Assembly (NCBI GenBank): GCA_021018815.1 | Contig: JAITYX010000004.1 | Span: forward strand, 9,061,501 to 9,125,500 | Direction: 5' to 3' | DNA length: 64,000 nucleotides | Source of the DNA: Talinum fruticosum | Taxonomy: Eukaryota; Streptophyta; Magnoliopsida; Caryophyllales; Talinaceae | Shown here: piece by piece, positions 14,101 to 29,100 of the stretch | How the letters are laid out: the number at the start of each line of letters is the position of its first letter | How positions within the stretch are numbered: the stretch's first letter is position 1 | Position numbers and translations under genes: made by a program | The notes under the pieces: generated by a model | Databases searched by the model: none | Told to the model about the DNA's origin: nothing | The model's input: only the letters and a program-made list of their open reading frames with translations

Positions 14101-17100
14101 AACAGTCGCAAAACTGATACTAAGTAACAGGTTATGGATGTCTAGGCATGAGTTTTTAAGACACAATAAGGTTTTTTCTTTCACGTAAATGCTCGTAAAA
14201 TTTTTGGATTAATAATGACTATGGTAAAATACTATACCCAAACATACATCAGATGGACTGTATAAATAAATAATGAATAAAATATAAAAGTTGAATACAA
14301 ATGACTTATAGATGTAATGAACATACTAATTAAATCAATAAGTAGTAAAGAAACAGCTATGGTGCTGAATTCAACCCGTTATATTGGGCTAGTATGCTTG
14401 ATGGGGAGAGCACCCCAAGTGATAATGAAGACCAGTCAGCTTAATATCTGAGTCCTCAGAAACGACTGCTGGGCCTTCACTTTTGACACAAGCCCCCAGA
14501 GAGTTTTGGCAATACCCAGAAATACTTGTCTGCCTCCTCAGTCAGGAGTAAGGGGCTAGACAGGTCTGGAGATAATCGGAGATAATAAGTCTAAGTTGAT
14601 CGTATGAGTTGACATCTTTTAAGCTCAGATCTACTTGGGCATCATTACTCAGATCTACTTGGGCATCATCAGCATAAGCTAGAAAGAAAGGGAAAGTTTA
14701 AGGATCATAATGCAAATAGAATTTGATGAGATAGATGAGATAGAATTTGATGATATCGATTGGAGCTGTCACCCTTATCAGAATTGTACTATTTAGTACA
14801 GTTGGCTGATTTTGTGGTCCCCTCCTATTTTTCCTGGTGTCCTTATTCTACTTTTTTGTCCTTTATTTTTGCTGGATGCATCAACTTTGATTGTAAAAGG
14901 GATTTATAACCCTTGTATTAGAGTGATGTAACCCAGACCAAGGCCCGATAAATATGCATAGGCCTTCACTTCTAAGGACAATCTGATTTTGAAGATTTGG
15001 CTATGTGCTAAGTAAAGTTGAGCTGAGCTCCTTTCAACCCCAAAATTCTCTTTTGCTTGTCTAATTACTGGCCTAATTAGGCTGTCTGAAGAGCCTAGTT
15101 ATACTTGGAGTGGTGTGACTGTATCTCTAAGTGTGATTAGCGCCTTAATCCCTGGTGGTGACTGTATCCTTGGATAATTCTAGTCTATCCGGTTCTTGTT
15201 GCTCTCATTATTTCAGAGCTAGGAGTTACTGTTACGTAATCACCTCTCATAGAGTGATTACTTGGTTCTTGGTGTTTTATTACTTCCGCTATATATTCCA
15301 CTCTGTTTTCAGGCTACAGCCTGTCACCTTTGCATATCAATGCTGTTCCATGGTATACATGCAAACAGCCATCCACATCTGCCACGTTGGGTCTTGCTGT
15401 TCTTGTTATATCAAACACTTTGAATCACCCAGAAGGATGTGAAATACAAAACTCAATCCTAAGAGTCACACCCCTGAGAAGGCTCTCCCTCCAACCAAAA
15501 AACACCATGAAATAGCAAAACAGAACAACTCAAGTTCCTTCTCCTCATGTCTCCTATAACCAACATTCTTCTCAAGCTAAAGCTTTTAAGGGGAAGGAGG
15601 ACCTCAAAAAAGAAAAATCAGAGAAACAGAAGGCAAAGAAGTAGGGAACAGGGATTGACAAATCATAAGCTTATCCTGACTTCTGACAAACAAAAAACAA
15701 ATTCAATAGCTAGTAACTAGTGACAAACAAAACAAATCAAGAACCAACAGAAATGTTTCCAGAGCAGCTAACAACAAGACACAGGAACAGAAATAACCAA
15801 ACTTAGATACCAATTTAGGCAGACATTCAGAAGCATTAGGAGGAAGTCCAGCCCCATCAACCATCCACGGAAATTCTGGTGATCCATTACTGCAAATTGC
15901 CTGGGCTCGGGAAGTTATAATCTCATTCAACCTTGCCTGAAAAGAGAATATGAAATTAAAAAATATAAACCAGACAACTATCACTAGAAGTTCTCTAGAA
16001 TGCAAACACAGCTTAGAATGGACCAGAGTATCACACACATAAATGGGCTGATATTTCCAATCAACTGCAATTTGATTAACTTCTAATCATGCATGTCCTT
16101 GAACCAATATATTTATTGTTTGGAATAAAGCAAAAGCAGAAGCCCCCTTTTTGCACCCTTTTTTTTGATGGGGGTTGATAGATAGAGTTTATGCGAGGTT
16201 AAATAAAATATTGATGAAATGCATGTCAGCTTTACCACAGGCAAAAAAGATGAATGAACAAAGTTCATGACCGCAAATCCTGACATCATACATTAAAATA
16301 AAGCTACGTAGACAATTAGATTAGAGAATCAATTCTCCTTTCTAACAATCAATCCTCCTAGGTCCTCTCAGTTGTATCAAACTACACTACAGGCAGACAG
16401 CATCTGAGTAAAGAGATGAAACGGAAACGGAAACAGGACAGAAGGTCTTACATGAAACCTCCAAAACCAAAGATAACCAAGGGAAAGATAGTGGAAAGGA
16501 CAAAGGTCATAATGTAGATAAACCTGACACGACAGATAAGGTCCATGAAGGTAATGATGTCAAAGTTGAACCCAAAATTACAAAGCTTGGCAGTGCATGC
16601 TTGAGTGGCATTATAACATAAATACAGTTGATCTGATGCCTTCCAATGGTAATTTCCACAAAAAAGTTCGAAATCCAAACTTGGAAAAACTTTTGTTTAA
16701 AATTTCTGTTAAAATGCATCTCATCCAGTGTTCTCATGTGACTTTTGAATGGAAAAGTTTGGAAAGGGGCCTTCAAAGGACGATGACAATACAAAGTAAG
16801 CATGGCCTTGCAGAAAAGAAAGTGGCCAATCTATTGGCAGAAATGGCAGAATTTAAAGTGAAACTATTCTTTTTCTTTTTTTTGGAGGTGCGGGAGGAGT
16901 GAGGGGGAGTATAAGATATCATTAAGATCATCATAGAAGAAAACCTTCGCTTCTTCCATCTCAATGCTGGCATCATCGAGCCCATCCAACATAGAAGAGT
17001 CCTTACTAACAAGTGAAACCTGTGATTGAGGTCAAGTCAACATTCATAAAGAAACAAATGCACCTCCTTGAAATGGTAGATGAGAAAAGAAATAACATAC

Positions 17101-20100
17101 AAGAATTGGTGTTAACTGCCCTTCCAAGTCAAGAAGACCTTTGGCAAACGCAGCTGCTGACATCTGTTAGGAGACATAAACAGCAGATACAGTAGCATAA
17201 CTAAAGATTATTAAATATGAAGCCACCAGATATATTAGCCAATTCATGTTGATAAAGCACATTTGGATAGATGAAGTAAACCAAACATGCCTGCACACGG
17301 CCTTCATCAGAACTGTATATCTTAAGGTCATGACGGTATGTACTGTGGAGGCGAAGCAGACCTGTGCCTTCACCTGCAAATTTCTGGAATATATTAGACA
17401 TAAGAGACATTCCCTCAATAAAGAAGAAACAGACAAATACTTTGGTACCTGGATACATGTTATTTCGAAAATAACGACCCAGCTCTTCAGCCTGAAGGAA
17501 AACAAGAGTACGTATTAATAGACTAACACAGAGTCTATTTGCACCAATGGTTCAGATCAGCTAATTGGACACATTTCAATGTGTTTAAAGAGTTGCTAAG
17601 GCATCAGAATATCATAAATTTACCTGTTTCCTGCCAGCATGAGTTAGGACACCACCATATTTGAGCACCATTAGAGCCTCAACAGGCCTTTCTTCTTCAC
17701 CTTCACCATTACTTCTAGGTACAGTTACCCACTTTAGGGGTTTTAGTTGAACCTTTCTATATATACCAGAAAAATGCCCACCCTGTCAAGAAAGAATCAA
17801 GAAAAATCAAGAACTGTCATCCCTTAATGAGGAAACTAAAACAAAGACAAGAATACTTAACAAAGGTATATGTTACTAACACAATATATTTGCGACATAA
17901 GGAGAACAAACATACTCAAATGATCAAACTCTACTTTAGCTTCACATTCAGAAAAAATATAGTATGGCAGCAAATTCTCCCAAGTAGACAGCAATGACTA
18001 CACAGATGGCTGATTACAAAGAAACAATATGCATAATGGCTAATAAATTTCCTTTCTTTTTATCGGAGCGGCTACAGAATTTCATATGTGCAAGAGCGCA
18101 ACTCATACAGGCTATGCAAGCTTTTTGCACAAAATCATTTATCTTAACAGCAGCATTTAACACGAACAAACGAAAAGGTTATAAAAGGGAAGACTGTTAA
18201 GCATCTTTCTTTTTTTCTTTTTTTTTTTGGGGGGTGGGTTGGTGGTGGGGGAGGAAGGGGCCTCTGTTCATCATCTAAGTGCTAATATTTCACATCAGAT
18301 ATTATGTCAAAGTTGAAACTTTTGAAGCTAAGAAGAGCAGCTCTCCAAGCCAAAATATTGCAAATATTTTTAATCGAGCTGGGTTGGCACAAAAGAATAT
18401 AGGCAGGTAAACCAAAATGGTAAAAGATTAAAGGTCAAGACCTCTTCGAGCACTGCTTTCACTTGACGAAGTTTTTCAGCATGCTCAACATCCTCTGTTT
18501 CACTATCACTCTCTCGGCCAGCCCTGTACCATAAGAAATTGAAAGCAGATAAAAACTGTTACCTCCGGCATTTTTGGATCCTTTGAACATTCTAAATGAC
18601 CTTATATCAGGAATGTTATATTTTAGAATATAAGCACTGACCGCACACATTTCCCATAACAGAAAGTTGAGACAAAGAATTATACTCATAGGTTTTTTTA
18701 AAAAAAGACTTCAGCATCCACAGGCAATAGAATTGGGAAACATACTCAAATTTTCAAATTTTCAACAGTAGAAGGTGCTCGCGTCTGTGTACCACTAATG
18801 TGAGTAAATAAGAGTGCTCCACTCTAGGAAGCCAATCAATTAGAAATAGATCACAAATTCAAAATATAAAATCAAAAGAGAAAAATGTCAGCTACTTAAT
18901 AACAAACTTGATAACAGCATTGCTTAAGGAGAATGTTGCCCCTCATTTAACAATTCAAGAAAGAACAAACAGGGATTAATATGAATTCAGTTCAAAGCAA
19001 ATCAAATGAGGGTAGTAAATCGTTTGAGCAGCAATCAGAACCACTGAAATAATGGAACAAGAAGAAATTGGGACAACGAGTGGAAGAGTCAACCTGGGAG
19101 CACTGCCAGTTGGGGAATAGGGAACCACAATAATTGTGCATGTGGCAGCTCATAGAATGATTTAGGCCCTGTTTTTTTAGCTTTAGCTTACAGCCTTTCT
19201 GCTCCTTACAACTATCTCATCATAGCTATAAAACTACTTCTCACAGCAAAGAACAAGCCCTCAGAGTGAGAAAGGAATGCCACCAAATTGGACCTTGTAG
19301 CAGATTAACTTGAGAATAAGAAACTTTAAGACTCATGCTGAACAAACAGTGGAGGTCACTCCATACATAATTCAGCAAAGTAAAGGGCTTTTCGACAGGA
19401 ATAAAATATAATTGGAGAGGAAAGTTCATTCACTACTATGCAAGAACGTGATATGAACAATAGGAAGGTTTTGGTGGCAAGGCAATACAATTAATGAGGA
19501 AACCTCCCACCAGTAAAATGACAGTCTCAAACACTATAGGGTTTATTATAGCGCACCCCCCACCCCCAAAAAAAAAAAAAAAAAAAGAAGAAGCAGAAAG
19601 AGATAGGGTTTTTCTCTGCAAGTAATAAGATGAGGCTGCTAGCCTGTTAAGGCTTGTTGAGACCAAAATTAAAAACACAGCATCTCTTCATGCTTCGAAC
19701 ATGTTACATGTGTATGGTATGGGCAGTTTCTATCAAGAAAGCATAATCTGAGAACTAGACAAGGTGAAAGACACTGAAATGAGGGGATTTGCAGCACTTC
19801 TACATATCCCCTATCTTAAGGGAAGCAGTGATTCGTGCTTCTCGTTTGTTCTCCTATCTTCCTCGCACGCCCAAAACCCAATCACCCCCCCATGGTGCCC
19901 CAAAAAAAAATCAACAAAAATGAATAATGAAATAAATGATGAACGAAGAAAGCAATTGAAACAAACAGTATTTGAATCCCCTATGATCCACACCCAAACA
20001 CGCTCCCATTCCCAACAATCCATCAACCACCACAATCATATGTGGCAAAAAATGGCATAGGGAGAATACATCTAAGAGAGACCCAGTGCATATGAAGCAC

Positions 20101-23100
20101 AAAAACTTTTTGAAGTTCTTAAACGGAAAAAAATTCCCAATGAAGCCTAAGAGGAAATACCTCAATCTTGGAACCAATGCTCTGGTTGCGTCTAATAGGT
20201 CTTGCAACTGAACTGCAGTTTTCAGTTTTGTCTGCATGATAGAAAGAGTTAAAAGCTTAATCAAAAAATGTGAAATAATGATAAGCTAGCATTGAGGGAA
20301 AACAAAAACCTCAGCTCTGGGCCTTCCTCCATTGTACTTCAACATCAAATTCAAAAGCTTTTCCTCAGTGACCTTCAACTTCACCTTCTGTTTGGGAGTT
20401 CTATCTCCACTACACAAGCCAAACATGATCAATTAGACACAGATGAGGCATCACCATAGGTTTGCGCAGGGGAGGGACGGAGAGGAAATGGATAAAAAAA
20501 AAAGCGAGGAAAAAAGGGAATTAGAATAGTCTAATTTCAATTTTTGTGTTTGTCTTCCTATGTTTGTGGATTAGGTAGAGCAGAAGGCAGGAAATGGCAC
20601 TGCTCTTCTGGCATTGGCAAGTAGGAAAAGGGAATGGCTTTAGGCTTCATCAATAGCCCACCCACGAAATTCACAGCCCATGAATTTTCTGCTTGCATAG
20701 ATAAAGCAAAGTGAAACTGTTCATCTTATTCCAGAATCTCTGCTGAACACACATTGACCAGGCACTCTTATTTTTATAGTTAGAGCATTATGCTACAAGA
20801 ATACTGATAACAAGGAAAGATGTCTTACTGACGAAGTACAGCAATCACACATCGTAATTCCTCTGACTGCCCAAATGTTCCAATGAGTCCACTTCCTTGA
20901 CGTGTAAGCCCTTCTGAAGCACTGGCTGACTCAGTCGTCTTCCATGGTAATGTTGGAGGGATTGCCGAGGATAGGTGTGGTGCTTTTGCATCTAAAAACA
21001 TCTTCCTCAACACACAAGCAGCATCATCATAGTATCTAAATAGAAGCACATGTAAGAATTTATCCTTGAATGAACAAACATGTCCACATCGTCTAGAATC
21101 AAATCAAAATATATATAGGAAGAAAAGGTTAAAAATCGCCGTATACTAATACAATTAGTATTCAGGGACGAATTGAAAGTACTATCCATTTTGGTCTTCC
21201 TAAAATAAGGTGGCATATGTAAGTGTCCTGGAGATAGTCAGAGAGTTACTTAGATAATATAATAAAGTGGAATGCCACTTTTATCAAGTCACCTTCCTCA
21301 TGTGGAAGATCCTAACTATGAATCACTAATGGCACAAGACTTGAGATAATTCTCATTTACACATAAAGAGCAACTTTATAATAAACATATCAGCAATATA
21401 GAAGACCTTCCAGAGAAGAGTCGTGCCAATTTTAAACTGAAGAAAGCATTTACTTCGATACACAGAATTAATACAGCTAGTCACAATGTAAAAGAGTGAA
21501 AATCATAAACTCTAGTGATAATTCATATGAAATCTTTCCGTCTCCTCTCAATCCACCTGAATAGAAGGGAAAAAACATTCCACATGTGAATAGATGGATG
21601 AAGTTCTTATCTGGCACAACACACCCAGCACTACATCATCTTCTGAGAAGGTGATTTCATTCATCCATAACAGAAAGATTGCTTAAATTTTTAATGCTGT
21701 AATCCAACATCATTGATTTATCCCAGTTTATGCCCTGTGCACGTTTTCTCTTTGCTCCTTGGTTAATTTCTTTGAAATCCTTGAAACAATAGGAAATGTG
21801 CTAATTGCCTCAGTACACGCTACATTGCATCACCTAAACCAGTGGAAAAGCTAACCAAGCATTGTCAAATAATCAACATGACAAACCAACTGTGTCCACT
21901 CAATCTCTTTTTCAACTCTCCTGAACAATCTTCTCGGGCACATAAATGAAAGAAAAGATTTAGCTCATCCAAGCTCTAGTGCTGGCAGGCCTACAGATAC
22001 CACACACTTAAATGTCTCCCAACATCAAAAATAAACCAAGAGCCAGATAACCGGAGAAATTGTGAGCAACTTCACAATCTCCTTTCCTAAATTCAGATAG
22101 CATGACAACATTAAAATTGGGGATATCCTATCTTTCCTGTTCAAAGGGATCAGGAAGAGGATAAACAAGAGACCACCTACAAAACACAAAGTAAAACAAG
22201 AAGCACGTCCATTAAGATGGTCTGGACTCACAAAAAGCACATCCGCAATCGGTCACTGCAAGAATACAGAAAGCAATATAAAGCATAACAGGATTTTGTT
22301 CTTTCAAGCCTTTCCTGGAGCTAATACAGTTGAGGACCTTTTCACCAACAAATTCCACAGAATACCCCTTCTTTACGGGAAAAGTTTTAAAAGAATATTT
22401 ACTATGTCCATCATCATAACCACAGAACTAGAAACATGTAGCACTACAAATATATAAAGTTCAACTTCAAGCCTACCACTGAGGTCTACCAAGCATAGAA
22501 AATAGCACTACTGGTTCAGGATAGAAGTAGAACTGTTATCAAGTACCCTCCCTTTTCTCTATCACTAATTGAAGAGCACTAGTTTAGAGGTCCATATCCT
22601 TTGCCTTGAAGAGCACAAATATGTCAAAGTCATTTTTCTGTTTAATTTGCCCAAAAAGGATTCTAAATATCACACTAAGTCACCCCTAGATTAGAGTCGG
22701 AAAACCATACGAAGTAACAGAACAAGACACAAGCCACACACAAAATAAAGCAGCTTTGGGATTAGATTTTTCACTCCATTTTAGGACATACATAACTCAT
22801 GTAATTAAATGGGTTAGTTTAAGGTTGCAAATTTTGACACGAAAACGACCTATTTTGACCCATTTACTTAAGTAGAATGTTTTTACTTTTTAGATAGACC
22901 TATTAATATGTTTATTTATTAACATTTTGAAGTGCTGTGTGATAAAGTTCGGACATTAGCCATTTGGTATTTGGTATTCAGTAATTTTTTATGTTTAACA
23001 CCTTTGGATTTTATTTTTCTTATAAGCCTGAAAAAGACTAGAATACATACATAAACATATTAATCGAGTGAACAATTAAGTTATGGTTATCCGTTAACAA

Positions 23101-26100
23101 AAAAGGTAAATGGCTTAGAAACATGTTACCCAATTATTTAGCACATCAGTTCAAGATTTTGCAACCCATTTATTCAACTAGTAGTGATAGATTTAAGAGT
23201 CTGTTCAACCCATTTAAATTTGACACGAACACAAACAGGACCATGCTAATTAGACACATCTAACTTAAATAGTGAATATGGATGCCAATACATGTTTCAG
23301 TACCAAAAAAAGAGTCAAACCACAAGGGGATGTGTCAAAACATTGTCAAATATCTCCTTATTTTTTATTTTTTTACAATTAAAAAAATTGGCCTTAACAT
23401 TCACACTGTCAAAGTGGGTATCTAAATTTATAATTGCTTAAATGGCAGCCACCAAGCATTCGAGGCGTAAAATGGGTGGTTAAAAATTGTATGTAATATA
23501 AATATTATCAGAGTATTAAAATAAGGGAGAACATTAACGGAGAATATAGAGACAAAGGGGTTCATCAACAAGTAACCAAAATGCGTTGATGTTCCAAGGT
23601 ATGGCCCAGTGTTTTGACACCTATATTGGTGTCCAGTCATCATTGGAGATGATCTTGTATTAGGAACAATTAATGGTAAATAAACAAGCAAACAAAGGTG
23701 GTCAAAGACTTCAACTAGAATTCTCAACTTACAGAGCCAAGTTCACAACAATCAAATTAGACTTGTCATATATTTTTGAAATAGCTACACAGAGATTGTA
23801 TATTTGATCTTAATGAAGATTCATCAGCAACTTTAACCACGTCAACCTTGCACATTTTAGTTAGTAAAACCTCTCAATTTTAGTGGATTATTGGTAAAAA
23901 GCCTAAGAATCAAAGTAAAGGCACAATTGCATAAAGGAATAATCACATGGATTACAGGAATAATAAAACCAAGGATGGTTCACAACTCAACAAAATTAGA
24001 GAAGTACACACGAATATCATACTTGTAAGAATTTTTGACAAAACTCCAGCCATTTACATCACATACGTATGAACGACCCCCAGAGCGAAGCAAATCAAAT
24101 CCACAAACCTGTGAGCCATACGAATATATGCAAACATCATCAAAACATAGGAATTAAGAGAAGAAAGAATAAAAGAATAACAGACAAATATAATGCAAGA
24201 ATCATAGACACTCTGAGCAAACCAACAATACTCAAAGGGAAAGAAGAAAAGTAGTAGCCATTTCCAAAAGGTATTAATTATTTTCCAAAGGTAAGAAAAA
24301 GCGATTTAAGTTTCCCTCCTGCAAGGGTACTGCTGTTTCCACTAAATCCTAGATCTGAAAGGCATTGACTCCCTCCTACTTCAAATAAGAAAATTCATAT
24401 TGCACAATAATGAATCAAATTTATCAAAATGCTTTCACTTTTAGATTCCTTCACTGACACAATAAGGGAAATATACACCTGACAATCATTCTGCAAGCTG
24501 CTAAATTCAACGACAAAGACAACTAAAGCGAATCAAAAGAACATAGGCCTCACTACCCTAGATCCTTCACAATTTGTCTCAAAAGTCAAAACTCAAAACT
24601 ATGTCACAAGTCCGAAGGATTCAACAGTGACCAGCACTTTTGCAAGTGTAATACAAATCTATCCAATGCAGTAATCAAAACTCGACAGGTAAGAAGGGCT
24701 TTCACAGAGATTGCCTTATAATCAGACACACACAAAAGAGTAGTTTTCTGAAAGTTAAGATGATAGCCAACTTTCAACAGCCAGCCAGCACTTGGATTGA
24801 ACAGTAATCAGGAGAAAATGAAAAGACTATCCATATAGTATCCACGCTCACCATTTGTCTAAAAGCCAAGCACACTTCTCTTGCCATTTGTTTTTCTGTA
24901 GGGGTGAGAAGCACAGGATACCTTACCTACAAGAGAAAGGAAATTCACTTTAATCATGCATAATGGAAATCTTCGAATTTGGAGCTAGTTATGAAAAGAG
25001 GGTGAATTTCAACACTACTAACTTATTGAGAACAATACACACAGAAGCAGCACAAATATATAGGCTTAACCAATTCAAACAGAATATTTAATAATCATAT
25101 AAAACAGATGGCCATACAAAGAAAAAAATAATAATTGCACCAGAAGGAATCATAGGTAAATGTAATGCATAATAATCAAATTAATGCCTTTCGTCACAAT
25201 AGCCTTGAAAGTATGCAAGTCCCAGAATCTCCTATGACGATCCACTTCCCACTACCTCGTTTTAAGAAGACATATACTAAGGCCCTTTTGGGCAACAATG
25301 TTTGGAGTAGCATTTAGTGTTTTGACCTAGTCGAAACTCTAACCAACCAAATATTAGTTCCGTAAGGTAGTATTTTAACTAGTGTCTGCGGTAGCTTATA
25401 GCGTTTCAAGTACTATTTCTAAAACGTTAAGAATATTAGACTTCCACATTTAAAAGTAGGGTTTCGTACTTTTCTTGTAAAAAATATACCTTCATTAATT
25501 TATGAAAATCTATTTATATCATTTTATGTCAATTTACGATAATCAGCTAGCCCAACCACTAAATTTACCAAACACATTTTCTTCAACAATTGAAGAGCTA
25601 TCCGCTAACCCCTAAAATATCCGCTAACCGCTAAAATATAACTGTTATTCGCTACCTAGACAGTTATCCGCTACTAAAACACCACAGCTGATTTTTCTGA
25701 ACAAGGCCAACCACTATGCACAAATATTTAGCTCCTCCCAACTATCTTTAGATGAGAGGAGTTGGATAGACAAGGAAGAAGAAACATAAAGAACTAAACA
25801 GAGATGTCAGTATTAGCAATTCATTTCCTAATAAGATGTTAAACCAAGATACATACTTCTTTCCCATCAGGATTTCTCATAACAACACCATCAACAACAG
25901 GAGACTTCCTTGCTTCAGCATGAGCATAATCAGGTCCAACTGTGTACACCTGGAAGCAAGCTGCACTACTTCAGTTTAAGATGGGCGGAGAAAGAAAATT
26001 CAAATATATATCTACTACCTGTAAGAACATAGAGGTATATATCACAATTCACACAGATATGACAAGTTTTACATAGCAAGCTACTTGCTTAGTGAATAAT

Positions 26101-29100
26101 GACGACACCACAACTACCTGACTTTCAGATGATATGAATTTGAATAAGAGATCTTTTTAAAACTTATGCAGTGACTCTGACATCAGAAATTATTTCAAGC
26201 ATCTTAAAGTAGGCAGGTCTGACTCTGACATCATTTTACCAAAATCTGAACACAAATTGTATGCTTGAATGAAACGGCAATTAAGCAATTATGATAAGGC
26301 CCATCTGCAAAAAAGCATAGAAGCATAAGAACTCTTCAAGGAACAAAGTATAGCAACAAAGAAAAATCAGTTAGACTGACTACACGAATTTCACAAATAA
26401 CAGCAGCAATAAACTAGTAATAATTTGAGAAATACACTTCCTGAGTTCATGATTTAGAATGTTCAAAGCGAACTAAGCGATGAAACCAAAAAGTTCCTAT
26501 TGCTCAATGCAATTCCCACAAATTTGTGAATAGTAAAATATGAGTCCATTATACAAAGCGATATTCATTAATGAAACGAGATATGTTAAGTTGGAACAAC
26601 GACCCAAAAATCAAACAGCTGCTTGACATGTCCTTACGTTCTTTTGTTTTTTTAGAAGCATGTCGTCTCCTTTCTTATTTTCATACATTTTAAATCCAAT
26701 CCACCAAACAGGTACATTATTCGCTGCCAACCTTAACATCAGTTCCACCAGTGGGCATGAACTCTTCATAAATATAAGAGCCCTCGCGTCTCACATTTCT
26801 CACCTCTTGATGGAACTCACTAGAACGATTGCCAACCTAAACAAACAAAAAACCAAAAAATATTTATAAAAAGAACTAATTTTTCTACATGCAATCAAAA
26901 TGATGATGCTATACATTAACAGGAAGGTTCCCGTCAATGCCACTTTATGAAATAAGATCATCAGGTACATGCAAATGATTAAAAAAGAATAATAAATAAA
27001 ACCCAACCATGCACATGCAACAAGACATTGGCTTCATTATAATTTCCAACACCATTAGAAACAAAGATTCTCTTAATAGGGACAAGGGTTATACCAGAAT
27101 ATACCAGTTTTGAAAAAGCCACGACGAAAATACTTGACAACATCAATGTATCACAAAGATAAGGCCAAATTTGGTGATCGTCAAGGAAGTGACACAATAA
27201 AATTTAAAAACGTTCTGTTTTCCACTTAATTTATTCCAAGTTGGAAAAATGGATCAAATCTTTCACTACACAATCACCTGCATTACATAGTGATGCTCAA
27301 AGTGAGGTAGAGATACAGTGCCTTGTTAACATGGCTGATAAAGAGAATGCATAGTGAACAGTAAACGTACATTTTTGCCAGAAAATATAGCATATAAGCC
27401 TTTCTGGCAGTAAAGGTATATTGTCATGGAACATCATATAAGGCAACTCCATCAGTCTTTTCCTTTTTTTTTTTTCTTTTTGGTTTTGGAGGGGTGGATT
27501 ACAGTTGAGCATAAGTTAGGTCCTGGTGGCAAGTCACCTGGGGGTTAGCCAGTGGCCCTAACATTTCCCCTCACGGATGAAGTGTGGGAATCCAACCAAC
27601 ATAAGCTGGTTCAAAGTGGTTTGGCTCTTATTCCCCTTAACGGTCTCATGTTCGAGTCTTGTGAATGGAAAAAACCTATGATGGGAGAGCTCTATCCCTT
27701 ATGGGCCAACACTAACTCGACTTTAGTCAAATGGACGACTAAAAACAAAACAACCCAGAAGCGTGGGAACATACTGAGGCAGATGCCTCTCAGCACACAT
27801 CACTTGTTTTTATCTGACGCAACATTTATCCTCAGCTTAGTATCAAAATGTTTTATGTTCACTCATCATCTTCATCTGTTGTTTGCTTTCTTGTTAAATA
27901 TATAGAATGGCATCACCATACAGAATATCTTGCTTTGTGTTTCACTTAGTAAGGTACTTCTCTCCTATCACATATGGTATCAAAGTAGGAGAATGTAGTT
28001 TTGCTAGTGAGAAGGCTCCAACTAACTTCTTATCCACCATGTTTCATGCCAACTGAAGCTGGATACATTGTTAGATGATCGTGCAACCCCAGAGTTGTTC
28101 GACACACATGCAACAGGGCTTCTTGGGATGAGGCACCGCAGTAAGCAAAGTTGCAAGACGCATATCACAGGGATTCTGCCTAAGCAACGTCAAGGGAGAT
28201 CCTAATGTGGACAATCCTACCTAAGCAATGTCAGGGGAGATCCTAATGTGGACAATCTTACCTCTACAAATGATTATCAAAGATCTTAAATTTTTCAGCA
28301 GAACAAAAACTTTTTGTAAGAAAATCAGAGAGGAGGGGCATAACTATAATATTCATTACTATTAAGTGCTAAAACACATAAAAGTAAAGCAACATCAAGG
28401 TAGGCACATCCTAATCCCACACACTACTTATAGTCCACTAAAACACATCACAATAGACCTCATAACCCACATTTGTGATTTTTATCGCCAAGAATATAGA
28501 GCGAAAAGCTAGAGTCCCATTGATAAATCTGGTCATACATTTTAAATGCATTTCAGGAGCTATGGGGCAATTCCTACCGAATGCCCAGCGGACAACGACA
28601 AAGAATATAGGAGGAAATGCTAAAGGGTCCAATTCACATAACAACCCATGATGTACGAAGCAAGCTTACCTAAGGTTTATAACCCGAATCCTAGAACCTA
28701 AAACACCAATAACTACTATTCAAATCAATGTGCATTGTAAGTCCTAAACAAGTCACATCTAGTTTGATTACCTCATTACAATTTCTTTGGTCAACCTCTA
28801 GCTCTTCCCCTAGAATGTCCATCCTCGCACACTACACTGGTGCACGTGCATCTGTACCCCTCTTTTTGATGCGTCTAAGACATCAGATTGCCTTCCACGT
28901 CTTTTCTCTGTTGATGATGCACCTGCTTTCTATCTAATCATTTTATTTCTTATACTATTTGATCTTGTATGGCCCTGCATGCATTGAATCCTTATTATGT
29001 ATGCACCTATCCTCCACTGAACTTGAGTTTTCTTCATGGGTCAAAATTTTGGGCCATAAAACAAGCCTAATCTAACCACTGTTTGGTGAAATCTTCCCTT

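Noticed and set aside
27590..27750. possible tRNA gene
   Set aside because: A- and B-box-like words are present but the cloverleaf does not form; kept as SINE-like.
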